Notes: a model not told the origin generated them from the sequence alone. A DNA stretch of 64,000 nt from Streptomyces cyaneus (GCF_004028635.1 NZ_RQJW01000023.1:46145-110144); one strand, 5' to 3'. Numbered from the stretch's first letter, positions 52,464 through 61,763 are shown. Numbers and translations are program-made.

Positions 52464-53144
52464 GTGGAGGCGAGGCGGGCGATACGACCCGTAGGCCGCA
52501 CCCTGCTCAGGGACCAGGCCTACACAGCGATCCGGGACGCCATCGTGGCTGGGGAGATCGAGCCCGGTGCGGTGGTGCGGGACGCCGATATCGCCGAACA
52601 GCTCGGGCTGTCCCGGGCGCCGGTGCGCGAGGCGTTCTCGCGGCTCGTGGACGAGGGGCTGCTGGAGAGCAAGCCGCAGAGCTACACGCGGGTGACGCCG
52701 GTTGTGGCCGCCGACGTACGGGACGCGGCAGCCGTGGTCGGCGCCATGCACGAGCTGGTGACGCGGGTCGCCGTGCCCCTGCTGATGGCCGCTGACGTGG
52801 AGATCATGCGCGCCGCCAACGAGCGCTTCGCCGCCGCCGTCGCCGCGGGCGAGGTGGGCCTCGCTCTGCGGGCCGACGACGAGCTGCACGACGTACTGGT
52901 GCGGGTGAGCGGCAACCGCGCGGCCGCCGCCACCGTCGCCCGCTACACCCCGCTCATCCGCCGCCTGGAGCGACGGCGCTTCGGCGAGGGCGGGACTTGC
53001 CGTTCGGCCGGGCTGCACGAGCGGTTGATCGAGGCGTGCGCCACCGGTGACGTGGACGCAGCGGTCCGTGTCACGGCGGAGATCTGGCGCACCCTCGCCG
53101 AGCTGGCCGACCTGATCGACACCGATGACGTCGACATCGACTGA
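52464..53144 (+). CDS. GntR-family (FCD) regulator
   Basis: The 226-residue protein has a GntR wHTH: LLRDQAYTAIRDAIVAGEIEPGAVVRDADIAEQLGLSRAPVREAFSRLVDEGLLE (about residues 14-68), and a C-terminal FCD helical ligand domain. GTG 52464 may be leaderless: a TAACAT hexamer lies about 9-14 nt upstream. It precedes the ACC deaminase by 39 nt and probably controls it, although acdS regulators in proteobacteria are Lrp-type. Confidence 0.87.
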   Translation: MEARRAIRPVGRTLLRDQAYTAIRDAIVAGEIEPGAVVRDADIAEQLGLSRAPVREAFSRLVDEGLLESKPQSYTRVTPVVAADVRDAAAVVGAMHELVTRVAVPLLMAADVEIMRAANERFAAAVAAGEVGLALRADDELHDVLVRVSGNRAAAATVARYTPLIRRLERRRFGEGGTCRSAGLHERLIEACATGDVDAAVRVTAEIWRTLAELADLIDTDDVDID

Positions 53145-53183
53145 CGCCGACTCCGACCGACGCCGTTGCCCTGGAGGCGCCCC

Positions 53184-54200
53184 ATGTCCCTCTCCTCCTA
53201 CGAGCGTTACCCCCTCCTCTTCGGCCCGTCCCCCGTGCACCCCCTCCCGCGCCTGACCGAGCACCTCGGTGGCGCCTCCCTCTGGGCCAAGCGCGAGGAC
53301 TGCAACTCCGGTGTCGCGTACGGCGGCAACAAGACCCGCAAGCTGGAGTACCTGATCGCCGACGCGCTCGCGCAGGGCTGCGACACCCTCGTCTCGATCG
53401 GCGGCGTGCAGTCCAACCACACCCGTCAGGTCGCCGCCTGCGCCGCCCGCGCCGGTCTCAAGTGTGTGCTGGTCCAGGAGAGTTGGGTGGACTGGCCCGA
53501 CTCCGTCTACGACAAGGTGGGCAACATCCTCGTCAGCCGCCTCGCCGGAGCCGACGTTCGCCTTGTGCGGGCCGGTTTCGGGATCGGCATCAAGGAAAGC
53601 TGGGAGCGGGCGCTCAGGGAGGTCGAGGAGGCGGGGGGCAAGCCGTACGCCATCCCGGCCGGGGCCTCCGACCACCCGCTCGGTGGACTGGGGTTCGCCA
53701 GCTGGGCCCATGAAGTGGCCGAGCAGGAAAGGGAGTTGGGGGTCTTCTTCGACACGGTGATCGTGTGCTCGGTGACGGGCTCCACCCAGGCCGGCATGGT
53801 CGCAGGCTTCGCCGCCCTGGAGGAGGCGGGTGGCCGCCCGCGGCGCGTCCTCGGCATCGACGCCTCGGCCAAGCCCGCCACCACCCGTGAGCAGATCGCC
53901 CGGATCGCCCACGACGCCGGACAACTCATCGGCGTCAGGCGCGAGTTGACCGAGGCCGACGTCGAGCTCGACGAGCGGTACCACGCGGGCACGTACGGCA
54001 TCCCCGACGAGCCGACGCTGGAGGCCATGCGGCTCGCGGCACGGACGGAGGGCATGGTCACCGACCCCGTGTACGAGGGCAAGTCGATGGCCGGGATGAT
54101 CGACCTGGTCCGGCGCGGGGAGATCGGGCGGGAGTCGACCGTGCTGTACGCACACCTCGGCGGGCAGCCGGCGCTGAATGCGTACAGCGCGCTGTTCTAG
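53184..54200 (+). CDS. acdS: 1-aminocyclopropane-1-carboxylate deaminase
   Basis: The 338-residue PLP enzyme splits ACC, the ethylene precursor of plants, into ammonia and 2-oxobutyrate. AKREDCNSGVAYGGNKTRKL holds the PLP Lys, and VSIGGVQSNHTRQVAA follows. The residues that separate true AcdS from D-cysteine desulfhydrase are present: the Glu of DPVYEGKSMAGM and the Leu of YAHLGGQPALNAYS. Such genes often help plant-associated bacteria lower host ethylene. It is convergent with the TIR operon, sharing CTAG at the stops. Confidence 0.92.
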   Translation: MSLSSYERYPLLFGPSPVHPLPRLTEHLGGASLWAKREDCNSGVAYGGNKTRKLEYLIADALAQGCDTLVSIGGVQSNHTRQVAACAARAGLKCVLVQESWVDWPDSVYDKVGNILVSRLAGADVRLVRAGFGIGIKESWERALREVEEAGGKPYAIPAGASDHPLGGLGFASWAHEVAEQERELGVFFDTVIVCSVTGSTQAGMVAGFAALEEAGGRPRRVLGIDASAKPATTREQIARIAHDAGQLIGVRRELTEADVELDERYHAGTYGIPDEPTLEAMRLAARTEGMVTDPVYEGKSMAGMIDLVRRGEIGRESTVLYAHLGGQPALNAYSALF

Positions 54201-55579
54201 GGAGTGTGGCTGTCGACGAGCTTGCGTACCTCGATGCTTTCGGGACTCTCGGAGTCGATGACCTCCAGGGCGCGAGCGAGATGCTCGTAGCCGTCGGGCC
54301 GCTTTTTGGCGATGCGTACGACGGCAAGGAGCCAAGGGCGCGTCGGCAGGTCCGATTTGGGTTCCTCGGCGGTGTCGAACCCGGTCGCCTCGAACCAGAT
54401 GGACCGGATGTCCCTGTCGATCAGGGACGAGGCCACGGAGAGCTTGTCGACCAGTCTGCTCTCGAAGGAGCTGACGGCAGTGGACGGGAAAGCGGGCGGG
54501 ATCTTCCTGGCGACTGCCCGGGTGGTGACCGGGGCGTTGACGGCGGTGAGGAGGATTTCGCGCTGAGACAGCGGATCCGGGATGTCGTACAGCGCGGCGA
54601 TGTCTTCCAGGGGCAGTCCGGCCGGGACTTCCTCCGGGGGAACGTGGTCGATGAACACCGGGACGAGTCGCGGTAGATCGTGCTTGAGGTCCGGGTCGGT
54701 GTATATCTCCTCCAGGACCGATCTGTTCAGACATCGGTCGGTGAGGCTGTCCCGGGACAGCAGCACGACCACGCGCTTCGCGCGGAGCAACGAAGATTTG
54801 AGCAGTTTCGCCGGTGCGCGGCCGAAACACTCCGCGGGGAGAACGTCGACGTCGTGCCCCGGGTGGAGCTGGCTGTACGCCCAGCCGCCCCAGTCGCGGT
54901 CCTTGTCCCGGTCGGTGTAGGCGAGCACATAGTCGACCGGCAGCGACGACTCGGCACCGAACTGCGGGCGCAGCGTCGCGATGTCCTCGAACCGAACGGG
55001 CTCGAGGGCAGCGGAGTGGGCTTCGACGAGGAGGCGGGCCACCTCGTGAACGACGTCCTCGTACTCCTGGTCGCCCGGGCCCTGGCCACGCGGGACGATC
55101 GACACCAGCCCGCGCTGCTCGTATCTGGTGTCGTCATCGAAGCGCACGTACTGGTACGCGGTGTTGGGCTCCGGCAACTTCAGACCGATCTTCTGCCAGA
55201 GCACGCCGATGAGGAGCGGGGAGTCGATCAGGCTCGCGCGGCGGCTCAGCCGGGCGTTGAACACCGTCCATTCATGGGCGCACCAGTGACTCTGGAAATA
55301 GCTGGGCGAGTACAGGGCCAGCATCGCCCTGGCCGTGCAGACGCCGTTCGTGACGACCCGGTCCTCCCAGCGCTCACCCGGCTTGATGTCCTCGATGTCC
55401 AGGAATCCTTTGCCGGGGACCGCATTGCCCAGCATCTGCTTGACCTGCTTCTGGACGTCGTTGTGGAAGCGCTTGACCAGCGGGAACATGCTCCGGTCGT
55501 CCGAGTAGCCGGTGAAGAACCAGTACGGCACCGGTGGCGGGCCCCCGCCGGCCGCGTCCGGCGGAAGGGCGGCGGTCAC
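54197..55579 (-). CDS. FxsC-like protein with two TIR-like domains and EAD-like C-terminus
   Basis: The 460-residue protein starts with a TIR-like fold typical of FxsC: VPYWFFTGYSDDRSMFPLVK, GFLDIEDIKPGERWEDRV and ALYSPSYFQSHWCAHEWTVF (about residues 18-140). A second TIR-like unit follows (VDYVLAYTDRDKDRDWGGW to RVVVLLSRDSLTDRCLNRSV, about 215-330). The last ~90 residues (FESRLVDKLSVASSLIDR to YEHLARALEVIDSESPESIE) look like an effector-associated domain (EAD), a death-like adaptor. It is coupled by GTGA to the large gene upstream, whose product has a matching C-terminal module. Confidence 0.78.
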   Translation of the reverse strand: MTAALPPDAAGGGPPPVPYWFFTGYSDDRSMFPLVKRFHNDVQKQVKQMLGNAVPGKGFLDIEDIKPGERWEDRVVTNGVCTARAMLALYSPSYFQSHWCAHEWTVFNARLSRRASLIDSPLLIGVLWQKIGLKLPEPNTAYQYVRFDDDTRYEQRGLVSIVPRGQGPGDQEYEDVVHEVARLLVEAHSAALEPVRFEDIATLRPQFGAESSLPVDYVLAYTDRDKDRDWGGWAYSQLHPGHDVDVLPAECFGRAPAKLLKSSLLRAKRVVVLLSRDSLTDRCLNRSVLEEIYTDPDLKHDLPRLVPVFIDHVPPEEVPAGLPLEDIAALYDIPDPLSQREILLTAVNAPVTTRAVARKIPPAFPSTAVSSFESRLVDKLSVASSLIDRDIRSIWFEATGFDTAEEPKSDLPTRPWLLAVVRIAKKRPDGYEHLARALEVIDSESPESIEVRKLVDSHTP

Positions 55580-58500
55580 CGGTTCGCCCGGCGTTGCTCG
55601 ATCTCACCGACGATGTGGCGGGCCTCCGTCACCGCCAGACTCTCCGGTTCGACCGCTTCGAGGGCGTCCACCAGCTGGGTCAGACCGCCCGGACGGGCCT
55701 TCAGGCTGCGGACGATCTCGAAGAGCCTGGTCCGTGAGGACACCTCGTCCCGGACGGGCACGCCGAGCGGGGCGACCAAGGAGTGGAAGCTGTCCCGGCT
55801 CTGCAGAATGGCCGTACGCGCCAGCGCGTTGACGAGTTGCCGGGTCAGCAAAGCCTGGCCGTCGTCGTCGGGACCGGTCGCCCCGGGGAACACGGGAGGA
55901 CGGGTGACGTGCTTCGGTTCCAGGGCGAACCGCAGCAGGTCGCGGGCGGCGTCCGGGTCGAGGTCGTACAGGGCCGGCGTGATCCGGGCGCGGAGCGGCG
56001 GCGGTAGCCGGTCGGGCTCCACCGGCCGGACGAAGAGCGGCACCAGGCGCGGCCCGTCGGCCGAGTCGCCGCGCAGCAGCGCGCTCCACTCGTCGGAGTT
56101 CCAGGCGGTGGGAGTCATCGAGGCCAGATACGTGGGGGACAGCAGTACGAGGACGATGTCCGACACCTGGGGCCACGGCCGCCCGAGGTGGGTGTCCTCG
56201 ACCTCCGTCACCACCGCGTAGCCGAGTTGCTCCAGCTCGAACGCGACCCAGTCGGCCCATATGCGGTCGGCCTCGACATGGCTGACCAGTACGCACTCCT
56301 CGCCCGGACGCTTCACCGAAGGGCGCGCGGACCGGGACTCGGACGGCTGGGGCGGCCTGCTGGTGCGGCGGTCCGGCGCCGGGACGTCACCGGTCGCGCG
56401 GGACCAGCCGTCGAGGAGGTCGGCGACGATCCGGTCCGCGTCCACCAGGGGCCATTCGGCAGGGAGGCTCTCGCTCGTCCCCGGCGCGTCCGCGTCCGCC
56501 GGGGACCAATCCACGGGGAAGTTCTCGCTCAGCACCGCCCATGCTTCGTCCGGCCGACCGCTCTTCCGAAGACATGTGGCCAGGAGCTCCGCCGTCTGAT
56601 CGGTCTCGGCGTCGCCCCTGCCCCAGAAGCGCACATTCCCCTCGTACGCGCGCCTCGCCCAGGTCAGCGCGGTCTCGACGTCGTGGACGGCGAGATACGC
56701 GCCGGCCAGCAGACAGGAGGTGCGCAGGCAGTCGACGTGATCGGGGCCCAGCGTCTCCCGCTGGCGCGTGTAGGTGAAGTGGAGACGCTGCTGGGCCTCC
56801 TCGTGGCGCTCCATGCGGATCAGCAGCGCGGCCAGGGGAGCAGCGGCTCGCAACGCGGCCGGATCGCGGGGGCCGAGGGTGAGACTGAGGCCATGGAGGA
56901 CGTCGTCGCGCAGATTCAGGGACCGTTTCAGGTCACCGAGGTTCGCGTACAGGGCGGCCAGGTACGTGGCTGTGCGGAGGGTGTCCGGGTGGTGGGCGCC
57001 GAGCACGCGCCGGTGCCGGGACAGGGTGTCCTCCCCGAGGGTCCGGGCGTCTTCCCATGCGCCGAGTGCGCCCATCGACACCAGCAGCCTGGCGGAGAGA
57101 CCGAGCGGGAGGGGGTGGTCCGGTCCGAGGACCTCACGCAGCCGCGTCCGGGTCGTCAAGCCGAGTTCCACGGCCGCTGCCGCTTCGCCCGTGTCGGAGA
57201 GCAGCGTCGTCAGTTGCACGGCGGTTTCAAGGGCCATCGGCGAGTCGTCGCCGAAAGTGCGCCGCTCCCAGTCCAAGAGGGTCTCGGCCAGCGGCAGGGC
57301 GGCCCGGGGCTCTCCCGTCGCCTGCAAGCCATTGACCAGGTACGACGTGATCTCCATCGTGGTCGCGTCGTCCGCACCGAGCCGGGACCGCGCGGCCTCG
57401 CGCAGCTCCGTCAGCCGGGGCACGGCGGTCGCGGCTTCCCCGTCCAGCACCAGCCGCGTGCATCCCACGCACACCGCCGAGAGTCCCTCGCGCCTGGTCA
57501 GGTCCCGTGGGGCCACCGCCAGCAGATGCGGCAGCAGCGGCGCCCAGGCCTCCGACGGCGTGTGCAGGGAGGGGAGGGCCGCCACCAGCAGAGCCTGGGC
57601 GCCGAGAGCAGCGGTCGCCCGGTCGCCCGGGGAGAGCAGGTCGCGCAGTGCGGAGTGCGCGGCCGGGTGGATGCGCAGGACGCCGTCGCCGCCGTGGCCG
57701 AGGCCGTACCGGTGCACCGCGCGCAGCGCCGACTCCCTCGCCTGGGACGTCCGCAGCAGTACGGCGAGGGGCTCCGGGGCCCAGTCCGGTACCCGTACGC
57801 AGTCCCGGAGCTGGAAAGGCTGCGGGGCGAGCAGCGCGCAGGCCGACAGGAGCGCGACCGCTCGCTCGTCTTCCGCGGCCAGCCGGTCCAGGCCGAGCCG
57901 CACGACATGCTGGAGCACCTGCGGCGGGTTCTCCACGGATCCGTCCTCCGACAGCGCCTCGAGATAGGCGCTCACGGAGCCCCCACGGCTGAGGGAACCC
58001 GCCGCCATGCCCACGGCCAGTGGGATGTCCCCCATGTCGGCCGCCACCACCTCGGCGTCCTGCTCGCTCATCGTGGGCACCAGCGTGCGCAGCAGGGCGG
58101 AGGACTCCTCGGGCGTGAGCCGACCCACCTCGATGGGTTCTCCGACGTCGGTACGGTCTCGCTCCCGGGAGACGACGAGGATCTGGCCGTTGCCCATGTC
58201 CTCCCTGAGCTCCTCGGGCAGCCGGCCGACGTCGAGTACGTCGTCGAAGACCAGCAACCACCGGTTGCGGGTCCGCAGCTCCGCGGTGACGGCCCTGGCC
58301 GCTTCCCCGGGCACCGTGTCGCGGGAGGCGGCCCCGAGCCGCACCGCGAGCTCGGCGAGCTGGGCAGATATGGATCCGCGGCCCGGCCCGATCCACCAGA
58401 CGAGTTCGTACTCTCCCGCGAACCGGTGGGCGTACTCGATGGCCAGCTGGGTCTTGCCCATGCCGGGGTCCCCCACGAGGACCGCCCGGGACCGCTCCGT

Positions 58501-59052
58501 CAGCGCGGCCCGCAGCTGCTTCAGCAGGTCGACCCGGCCCACGAACCGGTCGTTGCGCTCGGGCACGTTCCACACGCGGGGCCGACTGCCCGGCAGTCGG
58601 GGGCTGGTGGCACCGAGGCGGCGCAATCGACCGCCGACCGGCGGGCGTTCGGGGTCGACAGCGCGCAACAGAAGGGAACGGGCAACCTGATCGTCGTCGA
58701 GACCGACGAGGCGCACGAACTGCCGCTCACCGAGGACGTCGAGACCGTCCGGGACCGGGCCGTCGTGCAACAGGACAGGGATCGCCCGCTTCCCCGCGGA
58801 AAGAAAGGACTCCAGCTCCGCCCGGGCATGCCGGCTGTGCGCATACGACGGTGAGACGAGAACGAGCATCACCTCGGACCGACTGACCGCGGCCCGGATC
58901 TCAGCCATGAAGTCGGCGCCCGGACGCAGAGACCAGGTGTCCAGCCACACCTCGTACCCGGCGTCCTCCAACTGCCACGCCACCCACTCGGCCCAGGCCT
59001 GGTCGTCCCGCGCGTAACTGATGAAGCACGCCGCCCCGGCACCAACAGCCAT
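55576..59052 (-). CDS. TIR-NB-ARC-TPR-TIR-EAD protein (FxsT-like), conflict-system candidate
   Basis: The 1158-residue protein has an N-terminal TIR (FISYARDDQAWAEWVAWQLE to SPSYAHSRHARAELESFL; Glu79 is the position of the catalytic Glu in NAD-cleaving TIRs). An NB-ARC switch follows: FVGRVDLLKQL, Walker A VGDPGMGKTQ (194-201), Walker B LLVFDDVLD (266-274), GQILVVSRERD and GDIPLAVGMAAG. Then about eight TPRs lie near 555-885, a second TIR near 945-1060, and an EAD-like C-terminus after 1067 (FHSLVAPLGVPVRDEVSSRT, LTQLVDALEAVEPESLAVTE). ATG 59052 has GAGGGG upstream. Coupled by GTGA to the FxsC-like gene; divergent from a LacI gene. The architecture suggests sensing, oligomerisation and NAD depletion. 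Confidence 0.82.
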   Translation of the reverse strand: MAVGAGAACFISYARDDQAWAEWVAWQLEDAGYEVWLDTWSLRPGADFMAEIRAAVSRSEVMLVLVSPSYAHSRHARAELESFLSAGKRAIPVLLHDGPVPDGLDVLGERQFVRLVGLDDDQVARSLLLRAVDPERPPVGGRLRRLGATSPRLPGSRPRVWNVPERNDRFVGRVDLLKQLRAALTERSRAVLVGDPGMGKTQLAIEYAHRFAGEYELVWWIGPGRGSISAQLAELAVRLGAASRDTVPGEAARAVTAELRTRNRWLLVFDDVLDVGRLPEELREDMGNGQILVVSRERDRTDVGEPIEVGRLTPEESSALLRTLVPTMSEQDAEVVAADMGDIPLAVGMAAGSLSRGGSVSAYLEALSEDGSVENPPQVLQHVVRLGLDRLAAEDERAVALLSACALLAPQPFQLRDCVRVPDWAPEPLAVLLRTSQARESALRAVHRYGLGHGGDGVLRIHPAAHSALRDLLSPGDRATAALGAQALLVAALPSLHTPSEAWAPLLPHLLAVAPRDLTRREGLSAVCVGCTRLVLDGEAATAVPRLTELREAARSRLGADDATTMEITSYLVNGLQATGEPRAALPLAETLLDWERRTFGDDSPMALETAVQLTTLLSDTGEAAAAVELGLTTRTRLREVLGPDHPLPLGLSARLLVSMGALGAWEDARTLGEDTLSRHRRVLGAHHPDTLRTATYLAALYANLGDLKRSLNLRDDVLHGLSLTLGPRDPAALRAAAPLAALLIRMERHEEAQQRLHFTYTRQRETLGPDHVDCLRTSCLLAGAYLAVHDVETALTWARRAYEGNVRFWGRGDAETDQTAELLATCLRKSGRPDEAWAVLSENFPVDWSPADADAPGTSESLPAEWPLVDADRIVADLLDGWSRATGDVPAPDRRTSRPPQPSESRSARPSVKRPGEECVLVSHVEADRIWADWVAFELEQLGYAVVTEVEDTHLGRPWPQVSDIVLVLLSPTYLASMTPTAWNSDEWSALLRGDSADGPRLVPLFVRPVEPDRLPPPLRARITPALYDLDPDAARDLLRFALEPKHVTRPPVFPGATGPDDDGQALLTRQLVNALARTAILQSRDSFHSLVAPLGVPVRDEVSSRTRLFEIVRSLKARPGGLTQLVDALEAVEPESLAVTEARHIVGEIEQRRANR

Positions 59053-59250
59053 ATGCCCGCCCCTCGTTCACGATCCCCGGGACGAGATTACGGTGAGTGC
59101 CGTCCCGGCGGGAGGATTCCGGCGTTCCCGACGTCTGGGCCTGGTCCTCATGCGGCAGGGACTCCACCTTGCCCCTACGCCCCCCTCGTCGATCACCCGG
59201 CGGTACCGGGCCCTGCCGTCGCGCGCACCTGGCCGGATACAGTGCTCAGC

Positions 59251-60288
59251 GTGTGGGCGGACGATCAGCAGCGGGAGCCGAGTGTCGAGCAGCCTGACGG
59301 CACCCGCCGCCGGGCCACGATCCACGATGTCGCCAAGCTGGCCGGGGTGTCCCGGCAGACGGTCTCCCGCGCGGTCAACGACAAGGGCGAGATCGACCCG
59401 GCCACGAAGGAACGGGTGCTGGAGGCGGCGCGGCTGCTGGACTACCGGCCCAGCCGGTTCGCGCGCGGCCTCGTGCAGAAGGGGACCGTGACGGCGGGGC
59501 TGGTGATCCCGGACCTGATGAACCCCTTCTTCCCCGAGGTGGCCGCGGGCGTGCTGGAGGCGGCCGAGCAGCGCGGCTGGCAGGTCGTCGTATGGGACTC
59601 CCGCATCGACGAGGCCCGGGAGCGGGAGGCGCTCGATGTGCTGTCCCATCAGGCGGACGCGGTCATCGGCTACTTCAAGAGCCCGGACGACGTGCTCGCC
59701 CGGCACCTCGGGGGCGTACCGCTGGTGCTGTTGGAGCGCGGCCCGCAGCAGACCCGTTTCGCGGCCGTGGGCATCGACGCCGCCGCCGGTCTCGAACAGG
59801 GCATGGCACACCTGGTGGGTGCCGGTCACCGCAGGATCGGCATGCTCGACGGGGTGCACGGCCCCGGCCCGCGACGGGTGGCCTTCCTGGAAGAGGCCCG
59901 GCGGCACGACCTGCCCGTTGACGGCAGCTGGATCGCGCTGTGTCCCGAGCACAGCGTGGCCGGGGGCGAGGCCGGCATGGAGCAACTGCTGGACGCCCGG
60001 CCCGACATCACGGCCGTCTTCGGCTTCAACGACCTGATCGCTGTCGGCGCGATGCGTACCGCGCGGCGCCGCGGCCGACGGGTGCCGGACGACCTGGCCG
60101 TCCTGGGCTTCGACGGACTGTCGCTGGGCGAGCTGGTGGAGCCCGCCCTGAGCACCCTGCACATCGACAAACGGCGGCTCGGTCGGCTGGCTGTCGAGCA
60201 GGTGGCCCGGCTGCGTGCGGGTGCGGACCCGATGAGCGGCCCGGACGCGTGGATCATCCCCGAGCTGGTGGTGCGAGCCTCTGCCTGA
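59251..60288 (+). CDS. LacI-family transcriptional regulator
   Basis: The 345-residue regulator has a LacI DNA-binding head (RRRATIHDVAKLAGVSRQTVSRAVNDKGEIDPATKERVLEAARLLDYRPS, about residues 15-65) and a periplasmic-binding-protein-like sensor (VTAGLVIPDLMNPFFPEVAAGV, VFGFNDLIAVGAMRTARRRG). GTG 59251 is chosen, GTG 59242 being an alternative; neither has a strong ribosome site, so a leaderless mRNA is possible. It shares a 198-bp divergent gap with the TIR operon. The sugar or other ligand is unknown. Confidence 0.87.
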   Translation: MWADDQQREPSVEQPDGTRRRATIHDVAKLAGVSRQTVSRAVNDKGEIDPATKERVLEAARLLDYRPSRFARGLVQKGTVTAGLVIPDLMNPFFPEVAAGVLEAAEQRGWQVVVWDSRIDEAREREALDVLSHQADAVIGYFKSPDDVLARHLGGVPLVLLERGPQQTRFAAVGIDAAAGLEQGMAHLVGAGHRRIGMLDGVHGPGPRRVAFLEEARRHDLPVDGSWIALCPEHSVAGGEAGMEQLLDARPDITAVFGFNDLIAVGAMRTARRRGRRVPDDLAVLGFDGLSLGELVEPALSTLHIDKRRLGRLAVEQVARLRAGADPMSGPDAWIIPELVVRASA

Positions 60289-60490
60289 TCCGCGCCTGAA
60301 CATTGGCCTGACCCTCGACACCAACGGCAAACCTCAACACATCGGCTGTGCACGTCCCTTGAGACTGATTCTTGCAGGGACGCCTGGCGTTCACGCCGGG
60401 GAGGAATCGCCTCTTGCGGTAATGGCGCGGAGCGTCGCCGTGTCGGGTCTCCTGGGGTGCGGAGCGCCGCGATACCGTCGCCGATGCGCC

Positions 60491-60517
60491 GGGCGCCCCC
60501 TGTGGGGTGGGGCGCCC
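60491..60517. terminator. Terminator between LacI gene and TerD gene
   Basis: GGGCGCCCC (60491-60499) and GGGGCGCCC (60509-60517) form a 9-bp GC stem in the gap between two convergent genes. The rest of that gap (60289-60536) shows nothing recognisable. Confidence 0.75.
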
Positions 60518-60536
60518 TTGGACGTCGTACGGCTGT

Positions 60537-61763
60537 CTACAGCGCCTGTGCCGCCGGCTTCACCATCCCCCTCACCGTGCGGGACTTCACGAAGTCGCCC
60601 ATGGCTGTCATCTCCCACTCACCGGAGAACTGCTTGATCAACTTCGCCATCATCACGCCCGTCTGCGCTTCGGCGTTGGTGAGGTCGAAGCGGACGAGTT
60701 CCTCGCCGGAGGCGGCGTCCATCAGTCGGCAGTAGGCCTTGGCGACCTCGGTGAACTTCTGGCCGGAGAAGGAGTTGACCGTGAAGACGAGGCCGGTGAC
60801 CTCCTGGGGCAGGCGTCCGAGGTCGACGGTGATGACCTCGTCGTCGCCTCCGCCCTCGCCCGTGAGGTTGTCGCCGGAGTGGCGGATCGCGCCCTGCACG
60901 ATCTGGAGCTTGCCGAAGTAGCAGCTGTCGATGTGGTTGCGCTGCGGGCCGTAGGCGATGACCGAGGCGTCGAGGTCGATGTCCTTGCCGCGGTACGCCG
61001 GCTCCCAGCCGAGGCCCATCTTGACCTGGGAGAGCAGAGGGCGGCCGCCCTTGACCAGGGAGACGGTCTGGTTCTTCTGGAGGCTGACGCGGCCCTTGTC
61101 GAGATTGATCTTTCCGGCGCCGGGGGCGGGAGGCGCGGGCGGGGCCGGGGGAGCGGCGGGAGCCTGGGGCGCCGGGGGAGTGGACATCGGCGGGGCCGGC
61201 GGGGCGACCGGGGGCTGCATGGTGGGCTGCGGCGGGGCCACCGGGGCGGGGGCCGGGGTCGGTTCCTCGACCGTGACACCGAAGTCGGTGGCGATGCCGG
61301 CCAGGCCGTTGGCGTAGCCCTGACCGACCGCGCGGGCCTTCCAGGCGCCGTTGCGCAGGTAGACCTCGACGATCACCAGGGCCGTCTCGGTGCCGAGCTG
61401 CGGGGGCGTGAAGGTGGCCAGGACGCTGTTGTCGTCCGCGTTGCGGATGGTGGCCGTCGGTTCGATGCCCTGGAAGGTCTGGCCGGCCGCGTCCGGGCTG
61501 GCGGTGACGACGATCTTCTCGATGCCGGGGGGAACGGCCGCCGTGTCGACCGTGATCGCGTCGGGGCTGGTGCCGCCGCCGGAGCGGTACGTCACGCCGG
61601 GGCCGGTCGGCTGGTTGTAGAAGATGAAGTCGTCGTCGGAGCGCACCTTGCCGTCGGCGGTGAGCAGCAGGCCCGATACGTCGAGCCGCACCGGGGCGGC
61701 GACGTCCACCGTCACGCGCGCGGCGGAGAGAGGGATGTTCGAGCCGGGGGTCATAGCTGTCAT
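60537..61763 (-). CDS. Double TerD-domain stress protein
   Basis: The 408-residue protein has two TerD-family domains. The first (residues 1 to about 170) includes LTADGKVRSDDDFIFYNQPTGPG and ALVIVEVYLRNGAWKARAVGQGY. The second (about 225-408) includes VKMGLGWEPAYRGKDIDLDAS, SCYFGKLQ, SGDNLTGEGGGDDEVITVDLG and FSGEWEMTAMGDF. They are joined by a Pro/Ala-rich linker. The DDEVI acidic stretch is a calcium-binding TerD mark. TerD proteins act in tellurite, phage and envelope stress. ATG 61763 is given; ATG 61754 is possible. Confidence 0.88.
   Translation of the reverse strand: MTAMTPGSNIPLSAARVTVDVAAPVRLDVSGLLLTADGKVRSDDDFIFYNQPTGPGVTYRSGGGTSPDAITVDTAAVPPGIEKIVVTASPDAAGQTFQGIEPTATIRNADDNSVLATFTPPQLGTETALVIVEVYLRNGAWKARAVGQGYANGLAGIATDFGVTVEEPTPAPAPVAPPQPTMQPPVAPPAPPMSTPPAPQAPAAPPAPPAPPAPGAGKINLDKGRVSLQKNQTVSLVKGGRPLLSQVKMGLGWEPAYRGKDIDLDASVIAYGPQRNHIDSCYFGKLQIVQGAIRHSGDNLTGEGGGDDEVITVDLGRLPQEVTGLVFTVNSFSGQKFTEVAKAYCRLMDAASGEELVRFDLTNAEAQTGVMMAKLIKQFSGEWEMTAMGDFVKSRTVRGMVKPAAQAL

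Noticed and set aside
54206..54676. Plus-strand frame opposite the FxsC-like gene
   Set aside because: No ribosome site and no domain; it mirrors the real minus-strand gene.
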